Of a stretch of DNA of 64,000 bases, positions 13,301-28,300 are shown piece by piece (positions within the stretch are counted from its first letter, which is position 1; the number at the start of each line of letters is the position of its first letter). A model generated the notes under the pieces. That model worked only from the letters and a program-made list of their open reading frames with translations. It was not told where the DNA came from and made no database searches. Made by a program: the position numbers and the translations under genes. The stretch lies in assembly GCA_024362935.1 (NCBI GenBank), contig JANCRA010000006.1:31365924-31429923 (forward strand), read 5' to 3'. This stretch comes from Setophaga petechia. Its lineage: Eukaryota > Chordata > Aves > Passeriformes > Parulidae.

Positions 13301-16300
13301 TATGGGATGAGATCTGTGACAGTGGTCACAGGGGTTTGTAGAGGATGGAAGAGACAGGATCTTGATTCCATGATCAGAAGGCTTGATTTATTATATTATG
13401 ATATATATATAACATTATAACTATACTACATAGAGATAGAAAAGAAGAGGAACTTCTTCAGAAGCTGGCTATGCTAAGAATAGTATAGAAAGAACAATAC
13501 CAAAGGTCTGTCTCTCTGCAGAGAGCAAGAGCAGCTCCACTATGAGTGGTCAGTAAATCCAAACATCTACAGAGGACCAATCCCAGGTGGACCTGTTGCA
13601 TTCCACAGCAGCAGATAATAATTGTTTACATTTGTTACTGAGCTTCTCAGCTCTAGCAGGAAAAATCCTAAGAAGGGATTTTTCACAAAAGATGTCTGTG
13701 ACAGAGATCAGCTCCTCTGCCCACAGAGAAAATGCTCCCTGCTGCATTATTCCTCCAACTTTCCAATATCCCATCACTGAGACACCCCTATGCTCCTGCT
13801 GCCCATACAACAGGTCTTTTATTTAACCAAAGAGTCCAGCATAAAGTCTGAAACAACAGCAAACCTGCACACCACCACTGCTGAATGCACCTCAGAATAA
13901 CCCTGGTCTCCCACGTGCCAGCTCAAGACTGCTCAGGTAAGGGCACCAGACCAGAGTGACACCAAAACAGGTGTGCCCAATGGATGGTGCTGCCAGCAGC
14001 CCAAATCCTTCATCCAAAAGCTCAGCAGATCCCAGTAGTGCTGACTGGCATGATGCACACTGGGTGGGATGCTCATCTGGGTACTGCTATCAAAGACTTG
14101 TATTTTCATTCTTTTATCCTCACAAACATAAGGTCATGGTAGCTTGCAAACTGAACAAACCTTGGGCAATTTCCTCATTTTTAGTAAAAGATGATTATTC
14201 TTAGCACTTCTGCATTTTTTTCCTGTTTGTGCTACCAATTTAAGAAATTAGACACACTCCTAAGTCCTCCTAAAGATCAAAAGTCACTGCTTCTTCATTT
14301 CAAATGACAAATCACTTCTCAGCCAGCCAGGCCAGTGTCTTTATTTGCAACTGCTCAGTGGATCTACATTTTTAATGGATTATTCAGTTTCCAGGATAGT
14401 CCTGGAAAGTGGAGGAAAACCCATGAGGACACCCTGGAGAGGAGCTGCAATGAAATCTCTGCTAGAGGCCAGCCATTCAGGTCAGTGAGACACAAGAGGT
14501 TTTGAAGCAGCAGCAGCAGCTGTACTGAGCTACATCAATCACCACCTCAGTCATCCTCCACCACAAACACTGCTTTCTGCATATCTTCAAGTCTGTTTTG
14601 CAGTTTGAAAGGGATTCCAGCCATACAGAGGTGGCCAACTTGTAAGAAAACAAAAAAATTATAATAATACTAAAAAAAACAGTATCACACCACCCTCTCA
14701 AACCTCCTGTTCCCATCTCTTTGCAAATCTGCCTTCCTCCCTCCAACTTCATATTTTTTTTTCCTGTCCACTACATAGCTGAAGTGGTAGTCAGGACACA
14801 TTCTGGCTGGCTGACATCTTAATAAATGCTCTAAGATTGCTGCTAGGTGACAACCACCATGTAGGCTTCTGCAGACTGATTATGGGGAAAGAAATAACTA
14901 GCTGAACACTTTTTATAGCCAAAAAGATAATGCTACAGCCACCAGCTTACATGCTTTGCTGCTATGGTCCCAAGAAGAGATGCAGAAAATTTTATCTTTT
15001 GCATCTTCTGTGATTGTTCTTCTTTCCCTGCTTTTTACATGTGACTTGGGTGATTTTCCTGCAAATATTTTACTATCACATGTAGGACTTGCATTAAAAA
15101 AACCAAAACAAACATACAAGACAATTTACATTGAAATGAGAACAGGGAAGAGAATCAAAGTAAAAATATTCCCAAAATAAATATATGGATTGTTTGGCCT
15201 AGAACATGTGCTTGGTTGCCATTTGTTTCAGCCTTGTTTGTGCTTGTTTAACACATTTTCAGATCTGTTCACTCTAAGGCATAGTCCAACACAAACGTGG
15301 AAATCAAAGATGAAGAAAAAGGCATATAGGAACTGAAATAATTTGAAAATGACCAGATTTGATGCTGTAAGTGCTAAAAAACCAGCACAGCTAATTAGAT
15401 GTTTGTCAGTGGCAGCAGCCAGCCATGTCTCAGGGATGCCATGCCAGTTGGGAGTGGGACCAACACCAGCTCCACAGAAAGCACCCATGGAGGCAGGAGA
15501 GCCTGGCTGGCAGGGACAGGCAGCCCCAGCTGCCCTGGTTGCAGCTGCCAGCCCTGCTGTGTGCCACACCTGGTGCTCACTGCCTTTAGGGCAACACTGC
15601 TGGATGCCAGCTCCTGCCTGGCACCTCACAGAATGCAAGGCTGGGGCAAGGGGGTGATCTCAGCAATGAACTGAACCCAAATGTACCCTCTTCCCTCCAC
15701 ACACCTCACCAATCACTCTGAAATAATAATAAAAGGAGGTTTTTCTAAGTGTTGAATCCAAATCCAAATAACTCACTAAGATTACAGAATAGTTCACTGA
15801 CACACAGATGGGAAATTCCTGGGCGCCTCTCTTCTAGTATAAAACACACAGATAAAAGAGAAACACTAACAGCATTTCTGCTAAATTAGTTCTGCTTTTA
15901 GTAACTGAAAGCTTCAGTTTTCAACACAAAGCAGCAACAAACCCAAAGAGTTGAGTAACACAGACCTGCCTAATGCAGAGTGACCACTAGCTCCCCACAA
16001 GCCCCTTTCACATCTTCAAATTGCACTGGCATTCAATTTCTATGTAATGAGACTCACATTCTTTTCTTAGAGATACCATGGTGCTGTGTCAAAGACTGAA
16101 GGATGCTCTGAAAGGCTTGTCAGTAATTAAGCAGAGTGGGCAGCACTCTCCATCCAGTATTTTCAGATTTCTTGTGTCAACAGGCCAACTTCCCTACCAG
16201 ACTTCCACCCCCAAATTCCCAAGTTCAGCATTACAGATTACCCCCACAATATCTGTCAGCATGAAAACCTGTGTCAGCAGAATAATTTTATCTGCTAAAC

Positions 16301-19300
16301 TCGTTTGCCAAGGGCTGCCACATCCTGGACTGCTTTCCATAATCTTAAAACAGCAGAACAGCAGTCTCAGAGTCCTCCATGAAACATTACAAACATCTCA
16401 CCTCACACACAGGCAACAAGACTTAAGACTGATTAAAAAAATGATGTGTTAGTTGTTATTAGTGCAACACACATCCACTAATGCAGAGAAAACACAGATA
16501 CACACAGAATGTGCACTCTGAGACCAGCCACCCATCCAGATGGGATTGCTCTGAGGGATGCTGAGTGCCCAAACACTGCACATTCACTGATCCACTGCAG
16601 GCCTGGAGGCTTTGCAGGGCTGCCTGCTCTTCAGCCTCACATCCCCAACCCTAAACAATCTCTGTTTCTCTGCTTTCTCTGATTTGACAGAAAGAGGTGA
16701 CCTATACATCTGCCCTTTTGTTTTACCCCTAGTCTTCAAAAAATCCCACAAGAACTTGAGAAGCATCTTACAATAAAGCCAGCTAAGGGAATTTAAGTCT
16801 GCTACAGATTTTAGGGGTGAATGTCCCATGATTTTGCTTTTTTGGATGTCACACTCTCTTTGCAATGGTTCATTGGTTGTAAGTAACAAAACATTCACTG
16901 CTAGTATGTTTGGATCAAAACATCCTGAGCCTAAATGCTGGCACACCTCCATTCAGGTGTGTAAGTGAAATGATTTCTTATATAAAAAAATTGGCAACAT
17001 GAGGTTTCAGAACATATTTACCTCCAGCTAACCACTGCATGGAAATTAGGGATTCCACAGTTAGCTAAGTGGGAGGAAACAATGTTTTTGCTGAACTGTA
17101 AGCTAGCATGGATAATATCACAAAAAAAATTACTTGTTTCTGTAAGAAATTGCAGGGACTGAAAAAAAGGACATATATTGGAAGCTTGTGTTGTTAAGGA
17201 CTAAGCAGAACAGCAATCCTGTCATGTTTGTGGAGCTGCCATCCAGTGACACCTTTATAAAAGGAAGAAAATGTGTATGGGAGGAGTGAAATCTAAAGAA
17301 ATTGTCTGTATAGCTCATATTCTGGGTCTTCTAAGGAGTATTGTGCAATCAAACATTCACACCACCTTGATACAGCCTAGGATTTTAATTGCTGTGTGAG
17401 CATTTCTTCTGCTAGGGAGGACAAAAAAAACCCAGGAGGAGTAATTCCTTGCAAATTTGCAATTACATTTCTCTTCATTGCTTAAATCCAGTGCTGATGC
17501 AAACCACCTGGCTCAGGCACAGCAGTTACACTGGCATGCTCAGCTCTCTACAGGCCAGGAACAGGCAGACACCCAAGGATTTCTTCTTGCCTTATCTACT
17601 TTATTCAACATTAAACCTGTCAGGAAGTTAACCCTGTCACATTCCTATGGTTACTGAGTGCTGCAAAGACATGAACATAGCATGACCTTCCAGACCACTC
17701 TGACAGCAGTGCCTGGACATTGAGCTCAACACTTTGCTTATTTCTGGGGGTAGGGAAGATGCCACAAAACTTCAGAGCACTGTAGTAAAAGACTTCCCAC
17801 CCATCTCTCTGTTTCCAAGCCTTTCATCATGAACAAGAATTTCATGCCATCATCTCACTGCAATGCATTCACCAGTACATCTCCCCCAGCTGCAGAAAGA
17901 TGACTGGTTCTAGTAATTCTCAGCCAGTGTCTATCTCAAGTGAGCAGTAATGCTTCAAATGTAGGTGGGATGTACAAATCAATCCCTTAGTATCTGGAAG
18001 GTGACTTTTCTGCCTGATAGTCAAAAATCACAATACAAATCCTAAATACACTAAGAAATGGTCTACCTTAACATCATCCATATCAAAGCAAAACTATCAG
18101 CTGTATTTCACTTCCTGATATAAACAATATTTGCAGTAAGTGCAAATACTTCAGAAGTAATTTCAGCTTTAGCAATTTTTCTAATACTAAAAATACAAAC
18201 ATCACTTTCTGAGAAACAAAATCTTCCTCCATATTTACCCCATTCCTTCAGTTTGACTGGGATTTTGAGGACAAATGCAGACACTGCTGACTGGGATCCT
18301 ACTGAAATATTATGCCTTTTTGGAAAAGTGAACAGCTCAATCTAAAAGGTCTTTATGTTCCAAAGCAAGTTAAATAGACAGGTATGTGCAAGAAGTATTT
18401 CTTTTTATTCTCCTTTCTTCCACAGATTTCTCTATAAAGTGTCTGGCAAGTGATGTAGCTTTTCTCAGCTGTTCTCTGGCTTCTACACTCTAGTGGTAAC
18501 AGCTCAAACAAGAGAAGTTTCTGATTGCCACTTCAACTAATTAAGGAGAGGGAACAACTTCTTCACCAGACCTGGGAGACAAGGGATTACTCTGAAATGA
18601 GGGAGCTGGACACATCTTAAGAGTCAGGACTGCAAGGCATGGAATATACAACAGGGTTTCCTGAGTATTGTGAGTACTAAAGCAGCTTCAAGTCATAGCT
18701 ACTGAAATTAGCACAGGTATGAGCAAGCAGATAAGCTCTCCAAGTCTGAATTTTTTTTCCTAAAAGGATTCTAAACATAATTCTTAATCTCTACAGGCAT
18801 AAATGGAGCAGACAAACTGCTGAATGCTGGCACTGAATTAAAAAATGCCAAACCAGGAGAAATGAGATGTAAAAGATCCAGCCCTTATTGCCAGAAGGAT
18901 TCCAAAACAGGAACCATTATACAGATGCATCTTCCCCTAAGCAGGAGCAGAATAAACGACAGATTTCAGATTTCAAGCTCAAGGCTTTAAAACACAACAC
19001 TGGCTATTATTAATGATTCAAACAAAAATCTCAGGACAGTAAACTTGCCAGGCAAAGAGGAATTTCTAAGCAGCTTACCTCAGTGGACCATAATTCAACA
19101 TTATAAAGGCCAGTATCACCATCACACAGAATGTTGTTCTCTTCGGAGATGACACTTTGAGCTTCTGGTTCTAGACAGAGAAAACAGAAGACACTGAGTA
19201 GAAGAGAGGTACACATATGCAGGGGTATGTCAGAAGCCAAGTACATACACCAAATTATATTTGATTTTTAGATTTATACTTGCCTAATTCTGTGTGAATA

Positions 19301-22300
19301 CATTCCTGAACTACTTAAAAACAAAACTTTGGTTTAAACATTATGATCAGCTTCTATCCAGCAAAATATTCAGAAGCATCATGAAGTAAAGAATGAAAAG
19401 TCTACCAGATAATCTGTCAGCTATCCTGACCCAGAGTTGGTGAAAGTCATGCTTGGACTGGAATGCTGGGCTAGAAACCCTCAAAGGTCTTACAGTCACT
19501 ATTTCCCCAACTCTGTTGTAGTTCCTTCCACCTGAACAACTGTCTTCATATGAAATCAGACTTCCATCACCATCTCCTACCTCTAGTACCACTTCATCCA
19601 GCTGCCTCTTCAGCGTGCTGTTTTCTTTCTTGAGTTTCTCATTCTCCAGCAGGGCTGCCTCCAGCCTGGCCTCCAGTCCCAACATGTATTCCTTCTTTTT
19701 CTTGCGTGACTGGAAGGCTGACTCGCGGTTTTTAATCATGCGCTGCTGCCGCCTCAAGACATTGACCTGAACACACAACACACAGGCTGTTAACAACCCA
19801 CAACTTAGAACTGTCTCCATTCCACACAGAATTTCTGCTTCTCTGCTTTGTCAGAGGTCTGCACAGATAGCTTCCCACACTCTGCTTCAATTGAGCTGGA
19901 ATGGTCAGCACAGAGGCACCTCAGGATCAGGGTACACCTAAGGAAAAACCAGGTCCTGAACTGTCTCTGTTTTCTCCTGTATTCTCAACATTCTATATGC
20001 AGGGGTCATCAAACATGTACTCAAGTTTGATTTGATCAATCACATCACAAGACAGAAAAGAACTTATCTTCTGGTCTGCAAGGCAGCAAAGAATGTCTTT
20101 CACCTTGACTTCTCCCTGCACCATTTTACAGGCTACAATCATCTGCTACATCAGGCTACGGTCATCTGCTTTCCTAATATAAAATTTCTAGGGTTTTTCA
20201 GTCTGTTCTGTATGGAAGTCATTTCCATACTGATTACACCTGCTTCTGCACCTTTTGCACCTATGCTACACAGTTTCTGAGATTTTGAATAGTGTTGCTG
20301 ATCTCAGATTGCACATTCTGTGTGTATCAAGCACTTACACGGCAGTTTAAATGCACTCTCTGGGTGCATCTACACTAACATCTTAATTCAGATCAGGAGT
20401 GTGGCTTGGGTTCACATTTCCTGACTGTCCCACTAAAAGCACTTTGCTTCACATCACAGACCAGTCTCTGAGATCACATGAACTGGATTCCTTTGGGATG
20501 AAGCTCAACCAGCAAACATGCTCGAGGAGAGCACATAATTCATTCTAACCACTAGCAGGCATTCAGTCTGCAAGACCAGTCTGGGACAGCTCAAAGCAAC
20601 CCCTCCCCATCCTCCAACAATCCTGATGACTGATTTTTTTCCCAAGCAGGAACACTCCATCATTTACCACTTTGTCTTTTTGTGGTTTGCACTGAGTGGG
20701 ATGACCCAGACCAAAAGCATCTTGCTGCCGACAAGGATAACAATGATGAATACTGCAGAACTATACAAAACTACTTGAAATCCTAAATTTAGACACTAGA
20801 TTGTTGATTTCCTTTCCCTCACAGATTAGCAACAGTGTTTTCATTATGAAGAGAAGACCTCCATCACATTTTTAAGCTGCAACAGGATGCACCTCAATGA
20901 CAATTACACTGACAAATGACTGAATGATCCATCTTACACAGCCCTGAATATCCTTCAGTACCTACCAGCAAAGGCTCAGGTGTAATCTGTATCTCCCAGA
21001 GCAGGAACATTAAAGAAAAAAGATGAGAACTATTCCAGAAGTATTATTCTAGGGAAATAGTATAATCTGTCACAGAACAGTAACATGAACTAACTCAGAT
21101 TTTAAGTCCAGCTATGTAAAAAACCTTAACCACTTTTCAACTCTCTCCTTGTATCTACCTGCACACAGACAATATGCTGTTCTAGGGCAGTGGCACCTTC
21201 AACAAAAAGTGGCCACAAGCTGTTTGAAGAACCATTCCTCTTGATGCTGCAGTTTGGTGACAAAGATGAAGAAAATGTGCTACAGTGCATTAATGTTCTG
21301 GGTTGCCTCCACGTTGGTCTAATTGCTTTTTATAAAGATCATTTATTATATATCTAGCCTGCTTTCACCAACCAAAGTCTGTGAAAGTGAAGCTGTTGGT
21401 ACTTACTCCAGTTTCTCTCTTTAGGAGGGAGTGGAGAAGGAAAAGATCTTAACATATTTTCATTAACACTAAGCTTTGTCTTGAATTCTTTAAGTACAAC
21501 ATTTAACATAAAAAAACTTCTGCAGACATATAAAAACTGGACCAAAAAAAAGATTCAGGCTAGCCAAGAACTGCAGTGTACAGAACACACCATTCTGGGG
21601 CCAGGATCACTTAAACTGTTCAGAGATGAAAAAACAAGGCATGAGTTCATGCAGCAGCTTTGGCTCCAGTTCTGTGCTATTCCAAACAAGGAGTTACATT
21701 CCCCTTTCAAAAAAGACATTCTGCATTATGAACTCAGAAAAGACCAAACTGTTTACATCCATTCTTGTTTGCAGACCTGCTCAAGATTATTCATTACTGG
21801 ACAGTTTTTCATTACATGTCTGGAACCTCTGGCAAATCTACATGCTTCCCTGAAGAAAATCAGGTGTCAGAGCACCAGTGCAGTGGCTCTATACTAAAAG
21901 CACATCCAAACATCCATCTGTGACTGTTTCAGACACTGCCATCTACATTTTATGTGCCACTTATCCACATTGCTCTACTTTCCTTACAGTTGTTCAAATG
22001 CTGTGAGGAACAGCAGCTCTCCCCAGCCTGATTCCAGGTACTCTGTGCAGCAGCTGCATTTCAGTATACGCCTCACCAACTACATTTTGACTAATTTTTA
22101 AGCCCTGCTTAAAATGAAATCCACTATTTGTGTCCCTAAGTTATTTTGTTTTAATTTACAATCCTTAAACAGCTTAAGGTCTTTCTTGGTCAGCCCTCCA
22201 GGTCTTGCCAGGCTTTTCTCAGGGAATGTGCCACAACTGCACACCCAATCCCAACTAAAAGTGCTGCAGGAAATGGAAAGAGCTGTGTGAGTGAAGTGCT

Positions 22301-25300
22301 ACAGGAATGCTGAGCCTGGCAGCAGTATGGTAATCAGCATCACACAGCTGGCCTAGCACCAAGGTAAATATGCCCCCTGCCCGAGCATTTTGATACTCAG
22401 GAGGGAAAGGAACTAATTTACAATGTCAGTCTGCTTCAGCAACATTGCTTTGCACAAATGCTGAACCAAGATTAAAGGCAGCAAACAGCTCTGCTAACTT
22501 CTTTCACAGCCTCCAACTTTTAAAATTGTATCATATTGATGTTCAAGATAGCAACTCCTGGTTCTAAGGAAACACACACCATAGAGGGAGAACACTGGCC
22601 TTAAAAACAATCAGTAATTAGTGATGCAACTTCTGTTTTCTAACTTTGAAAACCACACCACCACTAGCAGAGACACACACAAAAACACTGTAAATATGGA
22701 GAACTGGCAGGTTCATTGCAAACCCTCGTTTCAAAGAGCACTAACCAGATTCAGATTGTCCTCTATCTTCAGAGGTTTTACAGAGTCATGCACTTTACAA
22801 ATAAACACAGCTACCTCAATTTACTTCCAAAGAAAACTCAGTTATGAGCAAAATTTAACTTCCCTTCCAACACAAGCTGTACTTCTAGAAGTAAGAATGT
22901 CTCTCATACTCATAAAAGTTTTTGTACATGTGCTGGGAAAGTTAACAAAGAGCTGAAAGTACAAACCATTCAGTGTAGCATTAGCTGGCTTCTTACCTCA
23001 GCTTATGAAACCTACTGTGTTTGAAGATGTATCTTTGATTGCAGGAATACAAGACATATGCAAGGTTTTTGTTCTAATGGAAGTTCTGGGTTTTGTCTCT
23101 AACTCAACAGAACACAACTTGCTTAATGAGTTTATGTCCCACAAGTATTACACAATGTACAGCACAGAAATGAGGATTCCTCAAACAGAAATCCACACTT
23201 AACACTAAAGTTATTTTGCATAATTAATCTTTTCTGGCTTTTCTGTGTTCTGGCACTTCCTTCATGGCTGGTGGGCTGCACGTGTGTCACCCACACACAC
23301 AGGGCCTAACACCTCCAGCTAGCCATCAGCTCATCCCAGTGTAATCCACTGGCAGTCAATGTTAAACTATCAGTTTATCCCTCCTAATCCCAAAAGAAAG
23401 CCCTGCAGTGTTTCTTTTTATCCTGCAACATTTGCTTAGATTAGGAAACAATAACACGTGCTGCAGAGCTCAAATGACACTTCCCTCTGTGCAGCCCTGA
23501 GAGCCACATATGGTGTCCAAGGCAACTGGGAGATGTTTTAACCCTGCTGAATCCCAAAACATTTGTTTCTTCTCAAAGCACTTTTCCACAGTATGTGCCA
23601 AAGAACAGCTGCAACTGTTTTTTCATGTTGTAACAAACACAGGTAAGATGTGCAGCATTTCACAAGTCTTAAAACTATTTCCCTAAAATGGCTTTGGGTG
23701 GAAATACCAACACAACCACCCTTGGAAACCAACACCTGTTTGGTACCCCAGCCACACATTTGACTCCTGATGTCGTGGGTATGGATATGTATATGGAATA
23801 TGATGACAATAAGGGGGTTTTGTCAATTAAACCTTACATTCAGACAATGACAAGGTGCCAGGCTAGCCCCGCTTACAGACAGTCACTAATCCAGTGACTG
23901 CAGGTCATTGATTTGTGGTCTCTTGACTTGACTTTGCATGATGGGCAATTATCAGTGAAAAATGCAGCACACTTAACTGCTCTGCCCACTACAGACCTTT
24001 GCTTCTGGCACTTTGAATATCAAGTTTCCACTGTACTCTGGCTGCTAAACTATTGGTAGCACAAGATTTTCATTACAAAACACAGCCCACACACAAAAAG
24101 GATTAGTGAGGAAAAGTTACCATCAAGTCTGAGTGGCAATCCCAGACACCAGGAAATACAGCAACATCCCTCCAAAGAAGCTGAAGGAACAGGCTTCCCA
24201 CTGCTTTTGGGAAACAGAGATCTGCACTGCTAATAAGCAGGTGCCTATACATCAAAATTCCACGTGTTTTCACCATGTTTTCTCCCTTACACTGAGATGT
24301 GATAGGACCCTCAGCTCAGAACTGTTCCTGGAATACCCCACTGGGGAATGACAGAGTTTTGAAGTCACCAACAAGAAGCTTTGGTCCATTCCACAAGGAT
24401 GTCTTCTTTGGACAACAAAATGCAAGCAAAGCAGTTCCAAGTTACTAGGAACTAAATTAAGTTAACTCCCACCTTGCTAGCTGGTTAAGATGTCAGAGTT
24501 GAAGGGTAAAAAAAGCTCACACACATCTCAAAAACTACAGTTTACACCTACTGCTTACTGTGAGCTACTATGGAAAAACTTACTTATTCACACTGTAATT
24601 GTTGAGAGCTTAACCCTCTTCTAGTCATTCAATAAATGATCAAAAGGGAGCCTGAAGAGATTAGGATCATATGGAACTCAGTAACTGAAGATTCTGAAAG
24701 TTATTAGTAAAATCTGGAGAGATAAATGGGTATGGAAAGAGAATGAGGCATTGAAATTTCCAATTCACCTGCTTCCAAAGAAACGTTTTTACTACATGGA
24801 TTAGAAAAGTGATTTAGCACTAACCAAAACTCAGATCTACCAAATTTTCCTGTATGTAAGAGAGGTCCAGCCACTCAGAACTTGCACTTGAGAAAACAAG
24901 TTACAGAAAATATCAATCAGCACTGTCTTCTGCCCCTACACTTGCACACTTGCTCTGCAGCTCCAGGCAGGCCAGCAGACATTTAGCTGCTCCTGCCTGT
25001 TCTGTGCCAAGCTGCTGAATTCCCTGCTTACAGTTAAAAATCCTATTGAGAGTTTTCCCGAGACTCTGAAAGGTCCCACATGCAGGTAACTGCAAGAGGT
25101 GCACAAGCCTTGGTTAGCAGCTGTCAGAGTCAGAACTTACATCCAGCCCCATGGCCGGGGAGCTGCTCTGCAGCAAGGGCTTTGCCACCGGGATTTTGCC
25201 GCTGCTGGAGCTGCTCCCAGCAGCTGGAGACAGAGCCTTCACCGGGTGGTTCTGCAGTGCTGGGGTCCCTCCAGTGACTGCAATGACAGGCTGGGAAGCA

Positions 25301-28300
25301 GGAAGCACCCCTGATGCCTGGAGCTGTACCACAGCAGGCTGGGGCAGCACCACAGATGGACCTGGAAGACAAGAAGAGCAGCACTCAGCATGGGTGAAAT
25401 GGATTTATACATCACCAGTTTGCAGGGGCAGACTGCTATCCTCTCCTGCCCTGCACAGCTCATCTCAAATCCATTAGTATATTGCACAGAACAGGAATGG
25501 AAAGAAGTTGTTCCAAAGTTTACAAGACTCTTAATCCATCTTGCAAACCAAAACTACAGACATTAAAGGAATCCAATAAACCAAGCTCTGTCTCAAAAGC
25601 TCTTCAAAGTTAATAAAATTCAACACTTGTTATATACATTACTCAGTGTTGCTAATACTTGAAGCACTCTGAACAACCTTTTCACAGAATTTAGCCAACT
25701 TTCCTCAATCCTTCTTCTCCCTTTTGTCCATAAGTACTTTATTGCTGTATTCAATGGAAAACTTACAACACAGAAGTGACTCAAGCCACACAGACCAATT
25801 CAAACTAGCAGAGAGATGGAAGATGAACAAAAAAGAGCAATGCAAGTTACACTTTCAAAACTTATGCTGAAGCTTCCATTCACACTGAGACAATTTTTTC
25901 AGAAAAATGTCTTATGCAAGAAAGTTTATACACAAGCTGAACTGAGCTTAAAGAAAAGCCAGCAGAAAAAAATGAGGTAATTTTGACAGTTTGAAATGGA
26001 ATTAAAAACAATCACTTCCAAGAAATTTCAGTCCAACAGCTACATTTAACTCAAGCAGGTGCTTGAGTAAGATGTTGCTGTCTGAAAACACATTAATGTC
26101 TCTCTAATCCTTTGTAACAGGATGACCTCGCCAGCTTTCAGAAAGAGCACATTCCAGCTGAGCATTCCAAAATGCTCCACAATGGATTACAGCACTTACC
26201 CAGCCTTCTGGAAGGTGAAAAGTGAACTAATTTACCTACTGCCAAGATCTTATGTATGGGGTTAAACTAGACCTTTTTTTTTTTGCAGGCACAATCTCAA
26301 AGACATCATAACAGTACAATCCTGTTTAAGAATCTTAAATGATGAATTTGAGATTATTTCAATTTTTACGTATAAAAGAGATGATGCTCTAAGACCATGC
26401 TTTCTCCTTTAAGTGTTTATAAAAGGGGCTGTGAAAATAAAATTTCTCATGCTTCTTTTAAGATAATGGCATATTTCAAACTGGCATTTCCAACTTGTCA
26501 TATGCAGGGGATTTAGACAGATGAAAAAAGATCCTTATGGTTTTTATTATGGAAGCTCCATAAGAGACATGCCATTAGTTAAAGCAAAGCATGGACATAG
26601 TTTCTCAAAAGTATTTCCTCTATACTGTCTCACAGAAACTACTGTCCTGACGTTTTTTCAGGGAAAAGGAGAAGCTGATCTTCAGAGTACTAGACTTATA
26701 TCCAAAGAAATCCATATCCCCAGCATTCCTTACTCCAGATGGTATTTTATCAGCTGGAACATCAGAAGGAATAAGAATTAGGTCACATTGACAATGCTGA
26801 CCTGTGTTTTAAGCAGTCTAGCAATCTTAGGCATGTTACAACAAATGTCAGCATCTCCAGATTTGGCTGAACCCCTGATGGAAGAGAAATCAGCAATGGA
26901 GCCAAATTTTTCCCAATTGCAATAATTTCTAGATACATGCCCTTAAGAATTTAGTCTCGTTTTCCTCCTTCTGTGCCTCAGCAGCCGAGCAATCAACTGC
27001 AAGAGACTGTGGCCATCAGCTGGTGAAACGAGCAACTGCAGCTGGCAAGTGCTGCAAGGCAAGCAGGGTTCCTCCTGCCCTGCCTGGAGAGGCAGATCCA
27101 GAAATGAAAGCCATGGATCCAGAAATGAAAGCCATGGATCCAGAAATGGAAGCCATGGATCCAGAAATGAAAGCTCGAGCTACTTCAAAAACCAGTAACA
27201 GGGTAACTGTCACAAAGAAGAATTATCACGGGGCTGGAAGTCACTTTCCTCTTGTTAACATCATCAACTTTTCTAACCTCTGACACAGCTCTCAATTTTT
27301 AGCAGATTTCACAACATTCTATTTAATGCTGTTTTAGTGAGCTAAAAAGCCATAAACCCATGCTCCCTCCATCCTGTGGGAGAGTTTCATGTTGGTAAAA
27401 ATTCTTATATCACTTCCCCCAAGCTTTCCAGCCTCCTTCATGCCATCCTAACTGATTCTACTGGATCTTCCTTCAGTTATGACAAGAACAGCACTGTAAT
27501 CACCTTATGCACCACCCGACATTGCAAGCAGAGCAGAGCAAAGCATCCCTAGAGATCCTCCCAAATCAGCAGTTTTATCTCCACAGCTGCCAGTGCTCAG
27601 CACAGCCTCTGTCTTCCAATCCAAGTAATGGAATTATATAATCCAGTCTTCCATTTTACACAATGCCCAGTGAGTGCTGTTTCCCACAGGACAGGATGAG
27701 AGGAGTAAGGCCATCTTCTCAGCCTAAAGCTTTTACAGCAATGCATGTAGGACCCTTTTTTTTCCTCTTCCTCCTCTTTCATACACCAAACCTAACTTCA
27801 TTCTATCAGCCATCCCAAACAGACAGTGTTGCCACCAAGACCTGGCTCAGTCAAGACAATTCACCTACCTTTAGGAGGTGCTGGCTGGATGTTAACAACT
27901 GGCTGATTCTTTGGCAGTGGCACAAGCGTGGGAAGAGTCTGAATAATGATGGTTTTAGCTGGGATGCCAATGTTAGCCTGAGCTTCAGGCACAGCAGGCA
28001 AAAGGGGTTTGGGTTGTATCAAAGGTCTGGACACTGTCTGACCACACTTCTTCAGGCTCCTTGCAGAATTATTTGCTAGAAAAGGAAAAAGAGTCAGAAT
28101 TGGACCAAGAGGCATAAAACATATAATTCAAGCTATAATGAAATAGCTTTTAATGTGGGGTTTTTTATCTATCTATAATATTTGTTGAAAATAAACACAC
28201 CTGATCAAATACCTAAGTCATAAATGATAGGACTCTAGTGTCTGTTAGTTAATAGTATTAATTTGCATGCAAGACAGCACACATATTATCTATACCATGA

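Larger units (their letters stand above)
7170..19078 (-). other. ATF6 intron 9 (11.9 kb)
   Basis: The largest ATF6 intron, between the transmembrane exon and the S1P-site exon. Apart from the two family A solo LTRs at 10.3 and 13.3 kb it is AT-rich. The open frames seen are short, start anywhere and match no family I know. No RNA gene was recognised. Confidence 0.8.

Noticed and set aside
10555..13826. Two similar small frames beginning [12 protein letters not shown] at 10555 and 13587
   Set aside because: They are parts of solo LTR copies 2 and 3, read antisense to the LTR; identity reflects the repeat, not a gene family.
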